NCBI RefSeq assembly: GCF_024707525.1
Contig: NZ_CP062231.1
Span: forward strand, 372,001-436,000
Source of the DNA: Rhizobium sp. TH2
Lineage (GTDB): Bacteria; Pseudomonadota; Alphaproteobacteria; Rhizobiales; Rhizobiaceae
DNA length: 64,000 nucleotides
Reading direction: 5' to 3'
The translations under genes and the position numbers were made by a program. This document shows positions 52,852-61,882 of the stretch, in pieces. The notes beneath the pieces were generated by a model. It searched no databases, was not told where the DNA came from, and saw only the letters and a list, made by a program, of their open reading frames with translations. How positions within the stretch are numbered: position 1 is the stretch's first letter; each line of letters starts with the position of its first letter.

Positions 52852-54887
52852 CGGTCCAGACTACCAAGAAGTTGAACATCGATCGCTGGGCGACGACGCA
52901 GGAAATCCGTCAGCAGCCCGCTGTGTGGCGCAGCTTCGGCCCGCGCCTCGAGCCGATCGCCGCCGAAATCGCCGCATGGCTCGCGCTGCGGCAGCATGAG
53001 GAGGTCTGGTTCTGCGGTGCGGGAACCTCCGCCTTCATCGGTGAAACGCTGGCAAGCCATCTCAACCGACGTCCGGGGCCGGCGCGGTTCAGGGCGATCC
53101 CGACGACCGATCTCGTCGCCTCGCCGAAGAGCTATATTCGACCGGGCGTACGGGCGCTGGTCGTATCCTTCGGCCGCAGCGGCAATAGTTCCGAGACGAT
53201 CGGCGTGCTCGACCTGCTTGCCGCCCATGCACCGCAATATGACCGCCTCCATATCACCTGCAACGGCGACAGTGCTCTCGGGCGGGCAAAGCCGGAAGGC
53301 GAGGGCGAATTGCGCACGATCGTGCTGCCCCCCGAAACCGACGATCGCGGCTTTGCCATGACGTCGAGCTACACGACGATGCTGCTGAGTGCGCTCGCCT
53401 GCTTCGATCAGCCGGCCGAGGGCGTCGGCGCGCTGTTCGCGCGCCTCGCCGACGCCGCCGAAACGATCATCGCGCGCGAATTTGAGCGCTTGGAAACCGT
53501 GTCCGCACCCGGCCGCGCGGTGTTCCTCGGCTCGGGACCGCTCACCGGCGCGGCGCGGGAATGCGCGCTGAAGGTCCTGGAACTCGCTGCGGGCCAGGTT
53601 CCGACCTCGTGGGATTCCTCGCTCGGCTTCCGCCATGGTCCGAAGGCGATTGTCGACGACAGCACGCGGGTCTTCGTCTTTCTCTCGTCCGATCCCCACA
53701 CCCGCCGCTATGACGAGGATCTCGCTGCTGAAATTGCGACCCAGTTCGGCGCTGTCGTGCTCACCCGGATCGGCGAGGCCTCGACCGGTCCCGACATCGC
53801 CGTGCCCGCCGTGGCCGGTGACGCCTGGGATGCGGTGCTCTACGTCATCACAGGCCAGATGCTCGCCGTTGCATGGTCGGACGGCCTTGGCATCGAGGTA
53901 GACAACCCCTTTTCGGCCGGCAACCTGACGCGCGTGGTCGCCGGCGTGAAGCTCTATCCGCTGGAGACTGAACGAAAGCTCTATGGCGGTATCGATCTTG
54001 GCGGTTCAAAGATTGAAAGTTGCCTGTTCGATGCCGATCTGAACCTGCTGGAGAAGCGGCGGATCGAAACCGCCCGGAGCTATGACGGGCTACTGGATTG
54101 CCTGGCGGCGGAAGCCGAATGGCTTGCGCAGCGTGCCGGCGGGCCGCTCTCGCTCGGTATCGGCCTGCCGGGCCTGATCGACAAACGGAGCGGCAAGTCG
54201 CTGACCTCGAACCTCGCGGCCACCGGCCACCCGCTCAGCGCAGACCTCGCGGCGCGGCTTGGCCGCCCGACGCCCGTCGAGAACGATTGCAAATGCTTCG
54301 CGCTCTCCGAGGCCAACGGCGGCGCGGGCGCCGGATATCGCACCGTCTTCGGCTTGATCCTCGGAACGGGGGTTGGCGGCGGTGTCTGTGTCGATGGACG
54401 CCTGCAGACGGGGCTGAACGGCCTGCCGGGAGAGGTCGGGCACATCGGCATTCCGGCGGCCCTTCTTGAGCGCCAAGCGCTGCCGCTGCTGCGCTGCGGC
54501 TGTGGCCGCACCGGCTGCTATGAAACGCTGGTGTCTGGTCCCGGCATGACACGCATCGCCGAAGCGGTGGGTGAGCGCAAGGTCGAACCCGAGGCGATCG
54601 CGGCGGGCGCTCTGGCACAGGATCCCGTGCTCGCGCGGGTTTTCGACGTCTGGCTCTCGCTATTGGCCGAACTCATCCACACGGTCCAGCTGACGATCGA
54701 TGCCGATTGCGTCGTTCTCGGGGGAGGTCTCTCGCGCATTGCCGGCATCGCTGGCCAGCTTGAGCAGGCATTCACCGAAGTGAGACTGCCTGTCGTGCGC
54801 AGTCCTCGCTTCACAGTGGCCAGGTTTGGCGACGCCAGCGGCGTGCGCGGTGCCGCCATGCTGGCAAGCGGTATGGAGATCGGTTGA
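52848..54887 (+). CDS. Fusion of a SIS sugar-phosphate isomerase/deaminase (AgaS/GlmS-like) and a ROK sugar kinase
   Basis: A 679-residue fusion protein. Residues 1-370 hold two SIS domains as in AgaS or the GlmS isomerase half, with FCGAGTSAFIGETLA near 55-70, SFGRSGNSSET near 103-113 and SLGFRHGPKAIVDDS. Residues about 380-679 are a complete ROK kinase: GIDLGGSKIE, VENDCK, ILGTGVGGGV and the zinc motif CGCGRTGCYE. The likely role is 6-phosphorylation of an N-acetyl-hexosamine (ROK) and deamination/isomerisation of the hexosamine 6-phosphate after deacetylation (SIS). NagA is encoded two genes downstream. The single reading frame without internal start signals argues for a real fusion. Confidence 0.85.
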   Translation: MTVQTTKKLNIDRWATTQEIRQQPAVWRSFGPRLEPIAAEIAAWLALRQHEEVWFCGAGTSAFIGETLASHLNRRPGPARFRAIPTTDLVASPKSYIRPGVRALVVSFGRSGNSSETIGVLDLLAAHAPQYDRLHITCNGDSALGRAKPEGEGELRTIVLPPETDDRGFAMTSSYTTMLLSALACFDQPAEGVGALFARLADAAETIIAREFERLETVSAPGRAVFLGSGPLTGAARECALKVLELAAGQVPTSWDSSLGFRHGPKAIVDDSTRVFVFLSSDPHTRRYDEDLAAEIATQFGAVVLTRIGEASTGPDIAVPAVAGDAWDAVLYVITGQMLAVAWSDGLGIEVDNPFSAGNLTRVVAGVKLYPLETERKLYGGIDLGGSKIESCLFDADLNLLEKRRIETARSYDGLLDCLAAEAEWLAQRAGGPLSLGIGLPGLIDKRSGKSLTSNLAATGHPLSADLAARLGRPTPVENDCKCFALSEANGGAGAGYRTVFGLILGTGVGGGVCVDGRLQTGLNGLPGEVGHIGIPAALLERQALPLLRCGCGRTGCYETLVSGPGMTRIAEAVGERKVEPEAIAAGALAQDPVLARVFDVWLSLLAELIHTVQLTIDADCVVLGGGLSRIAGIAGQLEQAFTEVRLPVVRSPRFTVARFGDASGVRGAAMLASGMEIG

Positions 54888-54888
54888 G

Positions 54889-56181
54889 ATGAAGGAATTG
54901 CGAGACCTCATAGCCCGCAATCTTGCGGGCTCCGGCGAAGCCATGCCATCAGTGTGCTCCGCACATCCCGATGTCGTCGCGGCATCGGTGCTGCTGGCCG
55001 AGGAATGGGACGTGCCGCTGCTGATCGAGGCGACGAGCAATCAGGTCAACCAGTTCGGCGGCTATACCGGCATGCGGCCGGCGGACTTCATTGCCTTCGT
55101 CAACGGGGTCTGCGTGGCGCATGGCGTCGATCCGTCCCGCGTGCGTTTCGGCGGCGACCACCTGGGCCCACAGGCGTGGCGAAACGAGCCGGCCGAAAGC
55201 GCCATGGCCAAGGCGCGGACACTTGTCGCGGCCTACGTGTCGGCTGGTTTCACTAAGATCCATCTCGACTGCTCGGAAGGCTGCCTGGGAGAGCCCGCGC
55301 AAGTGGGCGATATGGTCAGCGCCGCCCGTGCCGCCGAGCTCGCCCGTGTCTGCGAGGACGCCGCGCGCAATCCAGACGCGCTGAGCTACATGTTCGGCAC
55401 CGAGGTTCCGCCGCCCGGAGGCGCCCGCGTAGAACAGGGGGAAGCCGCGATCACGCCGACGGCACCGGCCAGCGCCCGCGCCACCATCGAGGCCCATCGC
55501 GCAGCGTTCGCAGGGCTTGGCCTTGGCGACAGCGCCTGGAGGCGAGCGGTCGGCCTGGTCGTCCAGCCCGGACTTGAATTCGCGCCCGACCATGTGCATC
55601 GCTTCGACCTTGCCACATCGGACCAACTTTCGCCGGTGCTCGCCGGCCATCAGGGTCTCGCGTTCGAGGCGCACTCGACCGACTACCAGCTTCCGGCGGT
55701 CTATCCCGATCTCGCGGAACGGCACTTTGCCGTGCTCAAGGTCGGCCCGGCGCTGACTTATGCCTACCGGCAGGCCATTTACGCGCTCGATGCCGTAGCG
55801 GGTTGGGCCGCGGCCGCCTCCGACCGCACCACTGTCTCGGACGTGATGGAGGCGCTTATGCTGGAAGCGCCCGGCAACTGGACGAAGCATTACCAGGGCG
55901 ACGAGGACCGGCTGCGGCTGCTGCGGCATTTTAGCTATGCCGACCGGATACGCTATTACTGGACGCAGACGCGCGCACAGGCCGCCGTCGACGCCTTGTT
56001 AGGCAGCCTGAAGTCTCGGGATATGCCCCGGCCGCTGCTGGAACAATATTTCGCGGCACCCGTGCTCGCGCGGGCCGAGACCCTCGGACAAAGCACACCG
56101 GACAAGGCGAGGGCGCTCATCTATGCTCAGATCCAAGAGGCACTTGTTCCCTATTTTGCCTGCTACGGAAGGGCGGCATGA
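54889..56181 (+). CDS. D-tagatose-bisphosphate aldolase non-catalytic subunit-like protein (KbaZ/GatZ/AgaZ family)
   Basis: A 430-residue TIM-barrel protein of the GatZ/KbaZ family. Typical stretches are LIARNLAGSGEAMPSVCSAHP near 5-25, LIEATSNQVNQFGGYTGM near 45-62, FGGDHLGPQAWRNE near 87-100 and FEAHSTDYQ. In E. coli it supports the class II tagatose-1,6-bisphosphate aldolase KbaY/GatY, but no such partner gene is in the window. In some bacteria family members have been proposed to act as tagatose-6-phosphate kinase. It fits a GalNAc-type route in which the SIS domain makes tagatose 6-phosphate. Confidence 0.87.
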   Translation: MKELRDLIARNLAGSGEAMPSVCSAHPDVVAASVLLAEEWDVPLLIEATSNQVNQFGGYTGMRPADFIAFVNGVCVAHGVDPSRVRFGGDHLGPQAWRNEPAESAMAKARTLVAAYVSAGFTKIHLDCSEGCLGEPAQVGDMVSAARAAELARVCEDAARNPDALSYMFGTEVPPPGGARVEQGEAAITPTAPASARATIEAHRAAFAGLGLGDSAWRRAVGLVVQPGLEFAPDHVHRFDLATSDQLSPVLAGHQGLAFEAHSTDYQLPAVYPDLAERHFAVLKVGPALTYAYRQAIYALDAVAGWAAAASDRTTVSDVMEALMLEAPGNWTKHYQGDEDRLRLLRHFSYADRIRYYWTQTRAQAAVDALLGSLKSRDMPRPLLEQYFAAPVLARAETLGQSTPDKARALIYAQIQEALVPYFACYGRAA

Positions 56182-57359
56182 AACCGGACGGTCACATCGA
56201 GGCTGCGCCGTTCGACTTAGCAACGACACGCGACTGGTGGCTCGTTCCGCGCCGGCTGTTTGACGGAGAAGGCCTGACGGACAGCAGGGCGATCCGAATT
56301 ACGGACAGACGGGTGGTTTCGGTGGTCTCGGCGGAAGCGGCCGGTCGGGACGGCGCGCCGGTCTGGCGAACAAGCAGGCTCGCAGTTCCCGGATTCTTCG
56401 ACACCCAGATCAATGGCGGCGGCGGGGTGCTGTTCAACGCCGACCCGTCATTGGACGGACTGGCGACGATCGCCGCCGCGCATCGATCGACCGGGACCAC
56501 CTCCTGGCTGCCTACCCTGATTACCGATGTTGCCGACAGGATGGACCAGGGCGCCGATGCCGCCATCGCCACGCACCGCCGCTTCGGCATCGTCGGCATT
56601 CATCTGGAAGGCCCGCACATCAGTATCGCCCGTAAAGGCGCGCACAGGCCCGATCTGATCCGCCCATTCGACGAGCGGACCGTGGCGACTGTTGCCCGCC
56701 TGCGGGAGGCCGGCCTCCCGGTTCTCCTGACGCTGGCGCCCGAATGCGTGCCGCCGGGAACCATCGCCCGGCTTTGCCGCATGGGCGCCGTTGTTTCGCT
56801 CGGCCACACCGATGCCGATTTCGACGCGGCGCGTGCGGCAATCGCCGAGGGTGCGCGCTCGGCAACGCATCTCTATAATGCGATGACGCCCATTACGTCG
56901 CGCTCGCCCGGCGTCGTCGGCGCGGTGCTGGACAGCGATATTTATTGCGGCTTCATCGCCGACGGTCACCATGTCGATGACACCACGCTCAGGCTCGCGA
57001 TCCGCTCGCGTCCGGTCGCCGACCGCATGGTGCTGGTGTCCGATGCCATGCCCACTTGGAACGGTCCGCCGGTATACGAATTACTGGGCGAGACCATTCG
57101 TCTCCAGGACGGCAAGCTGGTCAACCGGATCGGTTCGCTCGCCGGCGTCCATATCGACATGGCTTCTTCGCTGCGCCGGTTGGTGCAGGCCGTCGGCATT
57201 GGGCTGGAAGATTCCCTGAAAATGGCAACCGCCAATCCCGCCCGCCTGATGGGGCTCGATCAGGAGATCGGCTACATTAGGGCGGGCGCCAAGGCAGACA
57301 TTGTGCTCCTCGATGAGGCGCTGGTTCCCGGCGCCATCATTTCCTCTTCGGCGGCTTGA
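56178..57359 (+). CDS. nagA: N-acetylglucosamine-6-phosphate deacetylase (NagA/AgaA family)
   Basis: A 393-residue amidohydrolase of the NagA family. FFDTQINGGGGVLFN near 72-86, the metal Glu region HLEGPHIS near 136-143, GHTDADFDAA with ATHLYNAM near 205-235, DGHHVDD and the catalytic aspartate in VSDAMPTW are all present. It removes acetate from GlcNAc-6-phosphate or GalNAc-6-phosphate in the cytoplasm. It overlaps the KbaZ-like gene by 4 nt and ends the operon, 7 nt before the convergent araH-like gene. The KbaZ context favours the galacto-isomer. Confidence 0.9.
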   Translation: MKPDGHIEAAPFDLATTRDWWLVPRRLFDGEGLTDSRAIRITDRRVVSVVSAEAAGRDGAPVWRTSRLAVPGFFDTQINGGGGVLFNADPSLDGLATIAAAHRSTGTTSWLPTLITDVADRMDQGADAAIATHRRFGIVGIHLEGPHISIARKGAHRPDLIRPFDERTVATVARLREAGLPVLLTLAPECVPPGTIARLCRMGAVVSLGHTDADFDAARAAIAEGARSATHLYNAMTPITSRSPGVVGAVLDSDIYCGFIADGHHVDDTTLRLAIRSRPVADRMVLVSDAMPTWNGPPVYELLGETIRLQDGKLVNRIGSLAGVHIDMASSLRRLVQAVGIGLEDSLKMATANPARLMGLDQEIGYIRAGAKADIVLLDEALVPGAIISSSAA

Positions 57360-57366
57360 CGGGGTG

Positions 57367-58317
57367 TCAGCTTCTCCGCCCGGCAGCGGAGGAGCGGAGG
57401 TTGTCGAGAAGCACGGCGACGAGAAGGATCAGGCCGCGGACGACATACTGGTAGAAGGCCTGGATGTTGAGCAGGTTCATGACATTCTCGGCAATACCCA
57501 TGATCATCACCCCGACGATGACGCCGGTCATCGCAGCGCGGCCGCCGGCCAGTGACACGCCGCCGAGTACGCAGGCGGAGATGACCGAGAGTTCAAGCCC
57601 GGTCGCGGCATTCGGCTGGCCGGACGTGATGCGCGAGGCGAGCAGGATACCAGCCACGCCGCAGACCAGGCCTTGCAGCGCGAAGATCCAAATCCGCATG
57701 TTGACGACGTTGACGCCGGCCAGGCGCGAGGCCTCCGGATTGCCGCCGATGGCGAGCGTATTCTTGCCGAAGACGGTGCGGTTGAGCACGAAACCGAAGA
57801 CGATGAACATCACGCCCATGACCCAGATCGGTGTCGGGATGGTGAGAAACTTCGACAAAGCGAGCTGGTAGAAGGCCGGATCGTTGATGCCGACGGCGCG
57901 GCCGTCCGATGCAATGAGTGCCAGACCACGTACGATCTGCATCGTCGCGAGTGTCGTAATGAGAGCATTGATTCTGAAACGGGCAATGACGACACCGTTA
58001 AGCACGCCGACGATCCCGCCGCAGGCGATCGCCGCAACGAGGCCGAGCAGGATCGAGCCGGTGGCATTGGATGCCATGACAGCGATCATGCCCGAAAAGG
58101 CCACCGTGGAGCCGACCGAGAGATCGAAATCGCGCGACGCCAGGCAGAACATCATCGTGCAGGCAACGATGCCGATGGTCACGACCGATTGCAGCAGGCC
58201 AAGCATATTGCGCTCGGTCAGGAAGTTCGGCACCGTGAGCGCGACGATCACGAAGGCAGCTGCGAAGATCACCACCAGCCCCTGCTCGCCGAGGAAGACT
58301 TTTTTCAAGGCATTCAT
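57367..58317 (-). CDS. araH: Sugar ABC transporter permease, AraH/RbsC type (CUT2)
   Basis: A 316-residue permease (BPD_transp_2). CTMMFCLASRDFDLSVGSTVAF near 55-76 and CVLGGVSLAGGRAAMTGVIVG near 250 are family hallmarks. The ASRDFDLSVG variation (instead of TGGIDLSVG) is typical of the arabinose branch. It is the last gene of the reverse operon SBP-ATPase-permease. Probable substrates are L-arabinose and/or D-galactose. Confidence 0.85.
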   Translation of the reverse strand: MNALKKVFLGEQGLVVIFAAAFVIVALTVPNFLTERNMLGLLQSVVTIGIVACTMMFCLASRDFDLSVGSTVAFSGMIAVMASNATGSILLGLVAAIACGGIVGVLNGVVIARFRINALITTLATMQIVRGLALIASDGRAVGINDPAFYQLALSKFLTIPTPIWVMGVMFIVFGFVLNRTVFGKNTLAIGGNPEASRLAGVNVVNMRIWIFALQGLVCGVAGILLASRITSGQPNAATGLELSVISACVLGGVSLAGGRAAMTGVIVGVMIMGIAENVMNLLNIQAFYQYVVRGLILLVAVLLDNLRSSAAGRRS

Positions 58318-58327
58318 TGCTTCGTTC

Positions 58328-59833
58328 CTATGCTGTACCGGTGGAGTTCTCGTCCGGCAGAGCGGCCGTGAGGATTGTGTGTTCGTCGAAGGCGGGGCGC
58401 TCGATTTCGGCGGAGACGTGGCCGGAGCACATCACGATGATGCGATCGGAAATGCCCATCACTTCAGGCAACTCGCTCGAGATGACGACGATTGCCATGC
58501 CGCTTGCGGCCAGGTCGTACAGAATCTCGTAGATTTCGGACTTCGCGCCGACGTCGATGCCGCGGGTCGGTTCGTCGATCACCAGCACCTTGATTCCCTG
58601 TTCGGACAGCCAGCGGCCGAGGATGACCTTCTGCTGGTTGCCGCCGGAGAGGTTGATGATATCCTGCTTGCGCGAAGGGGTTCGCACGCGAAGCTTGGCG
58701 ATGAACTGATCCGCGACCGAAGCTTCCTGCTTGCTGTTCAGCAGACCGAAGGGCGAGAAGTGGCGACGCGAGGAGATGGTGATGTTTTCCTCGATCGAGC
58801 GCCCCTGGATGACGCCGTCGAACTTGCGGTCCTCGGGACAGAGCACCATGCCGGCCCGGATCGAGGCGGCGGGATCGCCGGGTTTCACGGCCACGCCATC
58901 GATCGTGACGCTGCCGGTATGGCGATTGTCGGCTCCATATAGAAGTCGCGCCATCTCGCTGCGGCCGGCGCCGATCAGGCCGAAAAATCCAAGGATTTCA
59001 CCCTGACGGACGGAAAAGCCGATGGGATTGCGGAGCCGTGTGCCCGAGACGTTTTCGACCACGAGGCGCTTCTCGCCGAGCGGCCGTGGTTTCCAGCCCC
59101 AGATATTGGCGATCTCGCGGCCGACCATCTCGGCGATGACCTGATCGCGCGTGATCTTTTTGACATCCGGGTGATGGGCCGCAAGCTTGCCGTCGCGCAG
59201 AACCGTCAGGCTGTCGCAGAGGGCGAACACTTCGTCGAGGCGATGCGAGACGTAGATGATGACGGTGCCGCGTGCCTTGAGCCTGCCGATCAGCGCGAAG
59301 AGGATTTCGCTTTCGCGGGACGAGAGGGAGGATGTGGGTTCGTCGAGCGCGATGACGCGGGCGTCCAGCATGACGGCCTTGGCGATTTCCACCATCTGCC
59401 GCTCACCGATCGAAAGCGAGGAAACTTTTGCAGTGGGGTCGATGTCGATGCCGATATCCGCGAAGCGCGCGCGGACCGTATCGACCAGCGTGCCGCCATC
59501 GATGACGCCGGCTCTAGCGGGAAAACGTCCGAGCCAGAGGTTTTCTGCGACCGTCAACTCCGGAACCAGTTGCAGTTCCTGATGGATGACGATGACGCCG
59601 GCATTGAAGGCATCGCGAACCGAGCCGTATTTCTGCTCAGTGCCGTCAATTACGATCGTGCCGGTATCGCTCGACTGGTCTCCGGAGAGGACGCGGATCA
59701 GCGTCGACTTGCCGGCACCATTCTCGCCCATCAGCCCGTGAACGGCGCCTTTGTCCACCGCGAAGGATATGTCCTTCAGCGCCTGCACACCGGGATAGCT
59801 CTTTGAGATATTGGAAAATTCGAGGAACGCCAT
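58328..59833 (-). CDS. araG: Sugar ABC transporter ATPase, AraG type
   Basis: A 501-residue double ATPase. The first domain has Walker A GENGAGKS near 38-45 and the signature-like LSIGERQMVEIAKAV. The second has GLIGAGRS and LSGGNQQKVILGRWL with Walker B VLVIDEPTRGID. TTGGAG precedes the ATG at 59833. It lies between the SBP and permease genes and drives the CUT2 importer. Confidence 0.9.
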   Translation of the reverse strand: MAFLEFSNISKSYPGVQALKDISFAVDKGAVHGLMGENGAGKSTLIRVLSGDQSSDTGTIVIDGTEQKYGSVRDAFNAGVIVIHQELQLVPELTVAENLWLGRFPARAGVIDGGTLVDTVRARFADIGIDIDPTAKVSSLSIGERQMVEIAKAVMLDARVIALDEPTSSLSSRESEILFALIGRLKARGTVIIYVSHRLDEVFALCDSLTVLRDGKLAAHHPDVKKITRDQVIAEMVGREIANIWGWKPRPLGEKRLVVENVSGTRLRNPIGFSVRQGEILGFFGLIGAGRSEMARLLYGADNRHTGSVTIDGVAVKPGDPAASIRAGMVLCPEDRKFDGVIQGRSIEENITISSRRHFSPFGLLNSKQEASVADQFIAKLRVRTPSRKQDIINLSGGNQQKVILGRWLSEQGIKVLVIDEPTRGIDVGAKSEIYEILYDLAASGMAIVVISSELPEVMGISDRIIVMCSGHVSAEIERPAFDEHTILTAALPDENSTGTA

Positions 59834-59853
59834 CGTTGCTCCAATCATGGACC

Positions 59854-59883
59854 GCCCGGCGGCGCGCACAGGCGCCGCCGGGC
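59854..59883 (-). terminator. Stem-loop after the AraF-like SBP gene
   Basis: GCCCGGCGGCGC (59854-59865) pairs perfectly with GCGCCGCCGGGC (59872-59883), a 12-bp stem and 6-nt loop, 19 nt after the SBP stop on the reverse strand and before the ATPase gene. No U-tract. Confidence 0.65.
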
Positions 59884-59902
59884 AAGTTGTCCGGGAGGAT
59901 GA

Positions 59903-60886
59903 TTACTCGATGCCGAGGTCCTTGCGGACCTTTTCATAGTCGCCGCGGAGCGCAAGCGCGCCGGATGTCAGGATCAGCTTTTCCGGCTCCTTGCTGTTGG
60001 CGACCCATTCATACATGTTGAGCGCGGTCTCGTAGCCATGGCGCTTCGGCGAGATGATGACGGTGCCGAAGAAGCCGGTCGCATCGGCCTTCTTGAACTC
60101 GTTGATCGCCGAGTCCGCACCGCCGATGCCGACGCCGATGAAGTTCGACGCAGGAATGCCGACCGACTCGGAGGCGCGCACGGCGCCGAGAACGGCTTCG
60201 TCATTCAGTCCGAAGGCGATCCAGTATTTTACATCGGCATGCTTGTTGAGCACGGTGGTGGAAGCGTTCAGCGCTGCTTCGGTATCGGTTTTCGCCTGCG
60301 GCGCGTCATAGATGTTCTCGGCCGGGAAGCCGGCTGCCTTCAGCGCGGCGATGGCGCCTTCGACGCGGTCGACGGCAGTCGGCAGTGAGTCGTAGGAGAC
60401 GCGGATCGCGCCGACCTGCTTCATGTCCCAGCCGCGCTTCTTGATTTCCTCGGCGATCGCCTGGCCAACGGTCTCGCCGATCTTGGTGGCGGAAATGCCC
60501 ATATGAGCGACATCTTCGAGCGCATTGCCGCTGGCATCGACGAGGCGATCGTCAACCGTCATCAGCTTGAGCCCGTTGGCTTCCGCCTTGGCGACAATAC
60601 CGGGCCCCAGCTTGACGTCCGGGGTGCAGATGATGAAGCCCTGCACGCCCTGGGCCCCGAGGTTGTCGATGGCGGACTGTACCTTCTCACCGTCTTCGGC
60701 GCCGATCTTGACGACCGTGAAGCCCTTTTCCTTGCCGGCCTGTTCGGCGAATTTCCATTCGTCCTGGAACCAAGGCTCTTCCGGTTGCTTGACGATGAAG
60801 CCGATCTTGACGTCTGCGGCGAAAACGTTGGTGGCAGCCATGATGGCGAATGTGCCTGCCAGGATGGCGGCTTTGAACGAGCGCAT
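59903..60886 (-). CDS. araF: L-arabinose/D-galactose-type substrate-binding protein (AraF-like)
   Basis: A 327-residue periplasmic binding protein with a Sec signal cut near VFA at about 23. The mature sequence DVKIGFIVKQPEEPWFQDEW, then GVQGFIICTPDVKLGPGIVAKA and WIAFGLNDEAVLGAVRASE, closely follows E. coli AraF, which binds L-arabinose, D-galactose and D-fucose. The enzymes on the other strand point to D-galactose as a main ligand. The gene is divergent from the FCD regulator. Confidence 0.88.
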   Translation of the reverse strand: MRSFKAAILAGTFAIMAATNVFAADVKIGFIVKQPEEPWFQDEWKFAEQAGKEKGFTVVKIGAEDGEKVQSAIDNLGAQGVQGFIICTPDVKLGPGIVAKAEANGLKLMTVDDRLVDASGNALEDVAHMGISATKIGETVGQAIAEEIKKRGWDMKQVGAIRVSYDSLPTAVDRVEGAIAALKAAGFPAENIYDAPQAKTDTEAALNASTTVLNKHADVKYWIAFGLNDEAVLGAVRASESVGIPASNFIGVGIGGADSAINEFKKADATGFFGTVIISPKRHGYETALNMYEWVANSKEPEKLILTSGALALRGDYEKVRKDLGIE

Positions 60887-60943
60887 GTCTCTCTCCCTAG
60901 ATTTGACGGCTGCCTCCCAGGCAGCGTATGATCAATTAAGATA

Positions 60944-60980
60944 AATCATCGTACCAGTCAATTGCCTTTGTATGATGATT
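60944..60980. promoter_or_regulatory. Candidate operator of the galactonate/AraF divergent region
   Basis: AATCATCGTAC (60944-60954) and GTATGATGATT (60970-60980) are inverted with 10 of 11 positions matching and a 15-nt spacer. A third half-site GTATGAT is at 60926-60932. They lie in the 206-nt divergent gap 60887-61092, as expected for an FCD-type (DgoR-like) repressor. Confidence 0.55.
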
Positions 60981-61092
60981 GAACTAGAACGGTCTGGAAG
61001 GACGCGACGAGACATGGAAGAGGTACGTCGCGTCCGGTGCCGAATTGCACTATGACGTGCTCGGGACCATGCGGGCATAGCGGAGGAAAGCG

Positions 61093-61845
61093 TTGGAAGC
61101 TGGCGAGAGTTTGCAGGAAGAGTCGCGAAAGGTGGAGCGGCGTCCGCGCGTTCGGCGCAATGTGACGGTCGCCATCGCGCAGGATATTTTCTCCGATCGT
61201 TATCCCGTCGGATCCGCGCTGCCGCGCGAGCACGATCTCTGCCAGGAGCATGGCGTCAGCCGCACCGTGATCCGAGAATCCCTGAAAATACTCGAATCGA
61301 AGGGCATCGTGCGCGGCAAGCCGCGCATCGGCACGACCGTCTGCGACCGGGATGAGTGGAACATCCTCGACGCCGACGTGCTGCAATGGATGGGTCCGCA
61401 TCTGACCGAGTTCGATCTGCTCGGCTGCATTCTCGAGGCGCGCCGGACGATCGAACCTGCCGCCGCCGAACTGGCGTCGGCGCGGGCCAGTACGCAGGAG
61501 ATCGCCGATCTTGAACGCGCATGGATCGACATGCGGGATTCGAGCGACGATCCCGACCGCTTCACCGAAGCTGACGTCCGATTTCATACCGTGCTGCTCA
61601 ATGCCAGCCACAATCAGGTCTTTCGCCGGCTCTCGAGCGCCATTCACGCCGCCCTCCATCACACGCTGCGTGCTTCCAACGTGGCAGTCGAAAATCGGGA
61701 CGATGCAGTCGCCATCCACGGCGAACTCGTGGAAGCACTCAGGCTCCGCGATGGCGCGCGCGCCCGGTATTGCTCCAACGCCATGCTCGACCTGGCCGCA
61801 CGCGATCTGGAGGCGGCTGAGAAAGCGCTTGGCCGATCCGTTTGA
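61093..61845 (+). CDS. GntR-family regulator, FCD subfamily (DgoR-like)
   Basis: A 250-residue regulator. The winged helix-turn-helix (about 20-85) contains YPVGSALPREHDLCQEHGVSRTVIRESLKIL, and the FCD domain follows with metal-site residues in DVRFHTVLLNASHN and AIHGELVEAL. The start is probably TTG at 61093, because GGAGGAAAG lies just before it and no ATG is near. It heads the forward operon with galactonate dehydratase, as dgoR does in E. coli, and is divergent from the AraF-like importer, so it probably represses both. Confidence 0.87.
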   Translation: MEAGESLQEESRKVERRPRVRRNVTVAIAQDIFSDRYPVGSALPREHDLCQEHGVSRTVIRESLKILESKGIVRGKPRIGTTVCDRDEWNILDADVLQWMGPHLTEFDLLGCILEARRTIEPAAAELASARASTQEIADLERAWIDMRDSSDDPDRFTEADVRFHTVLLNASHNQVFRRLSSAIHAALHHTLRASNVAVENRDDAVAIHGELVEALRLRDGARARYCSNAMLDLAARDLEAAEKALGRSV

Positions 61846-61882
61846 TTTCAAGATTATTTTCCAAGATTGAGACCCCATTCGC

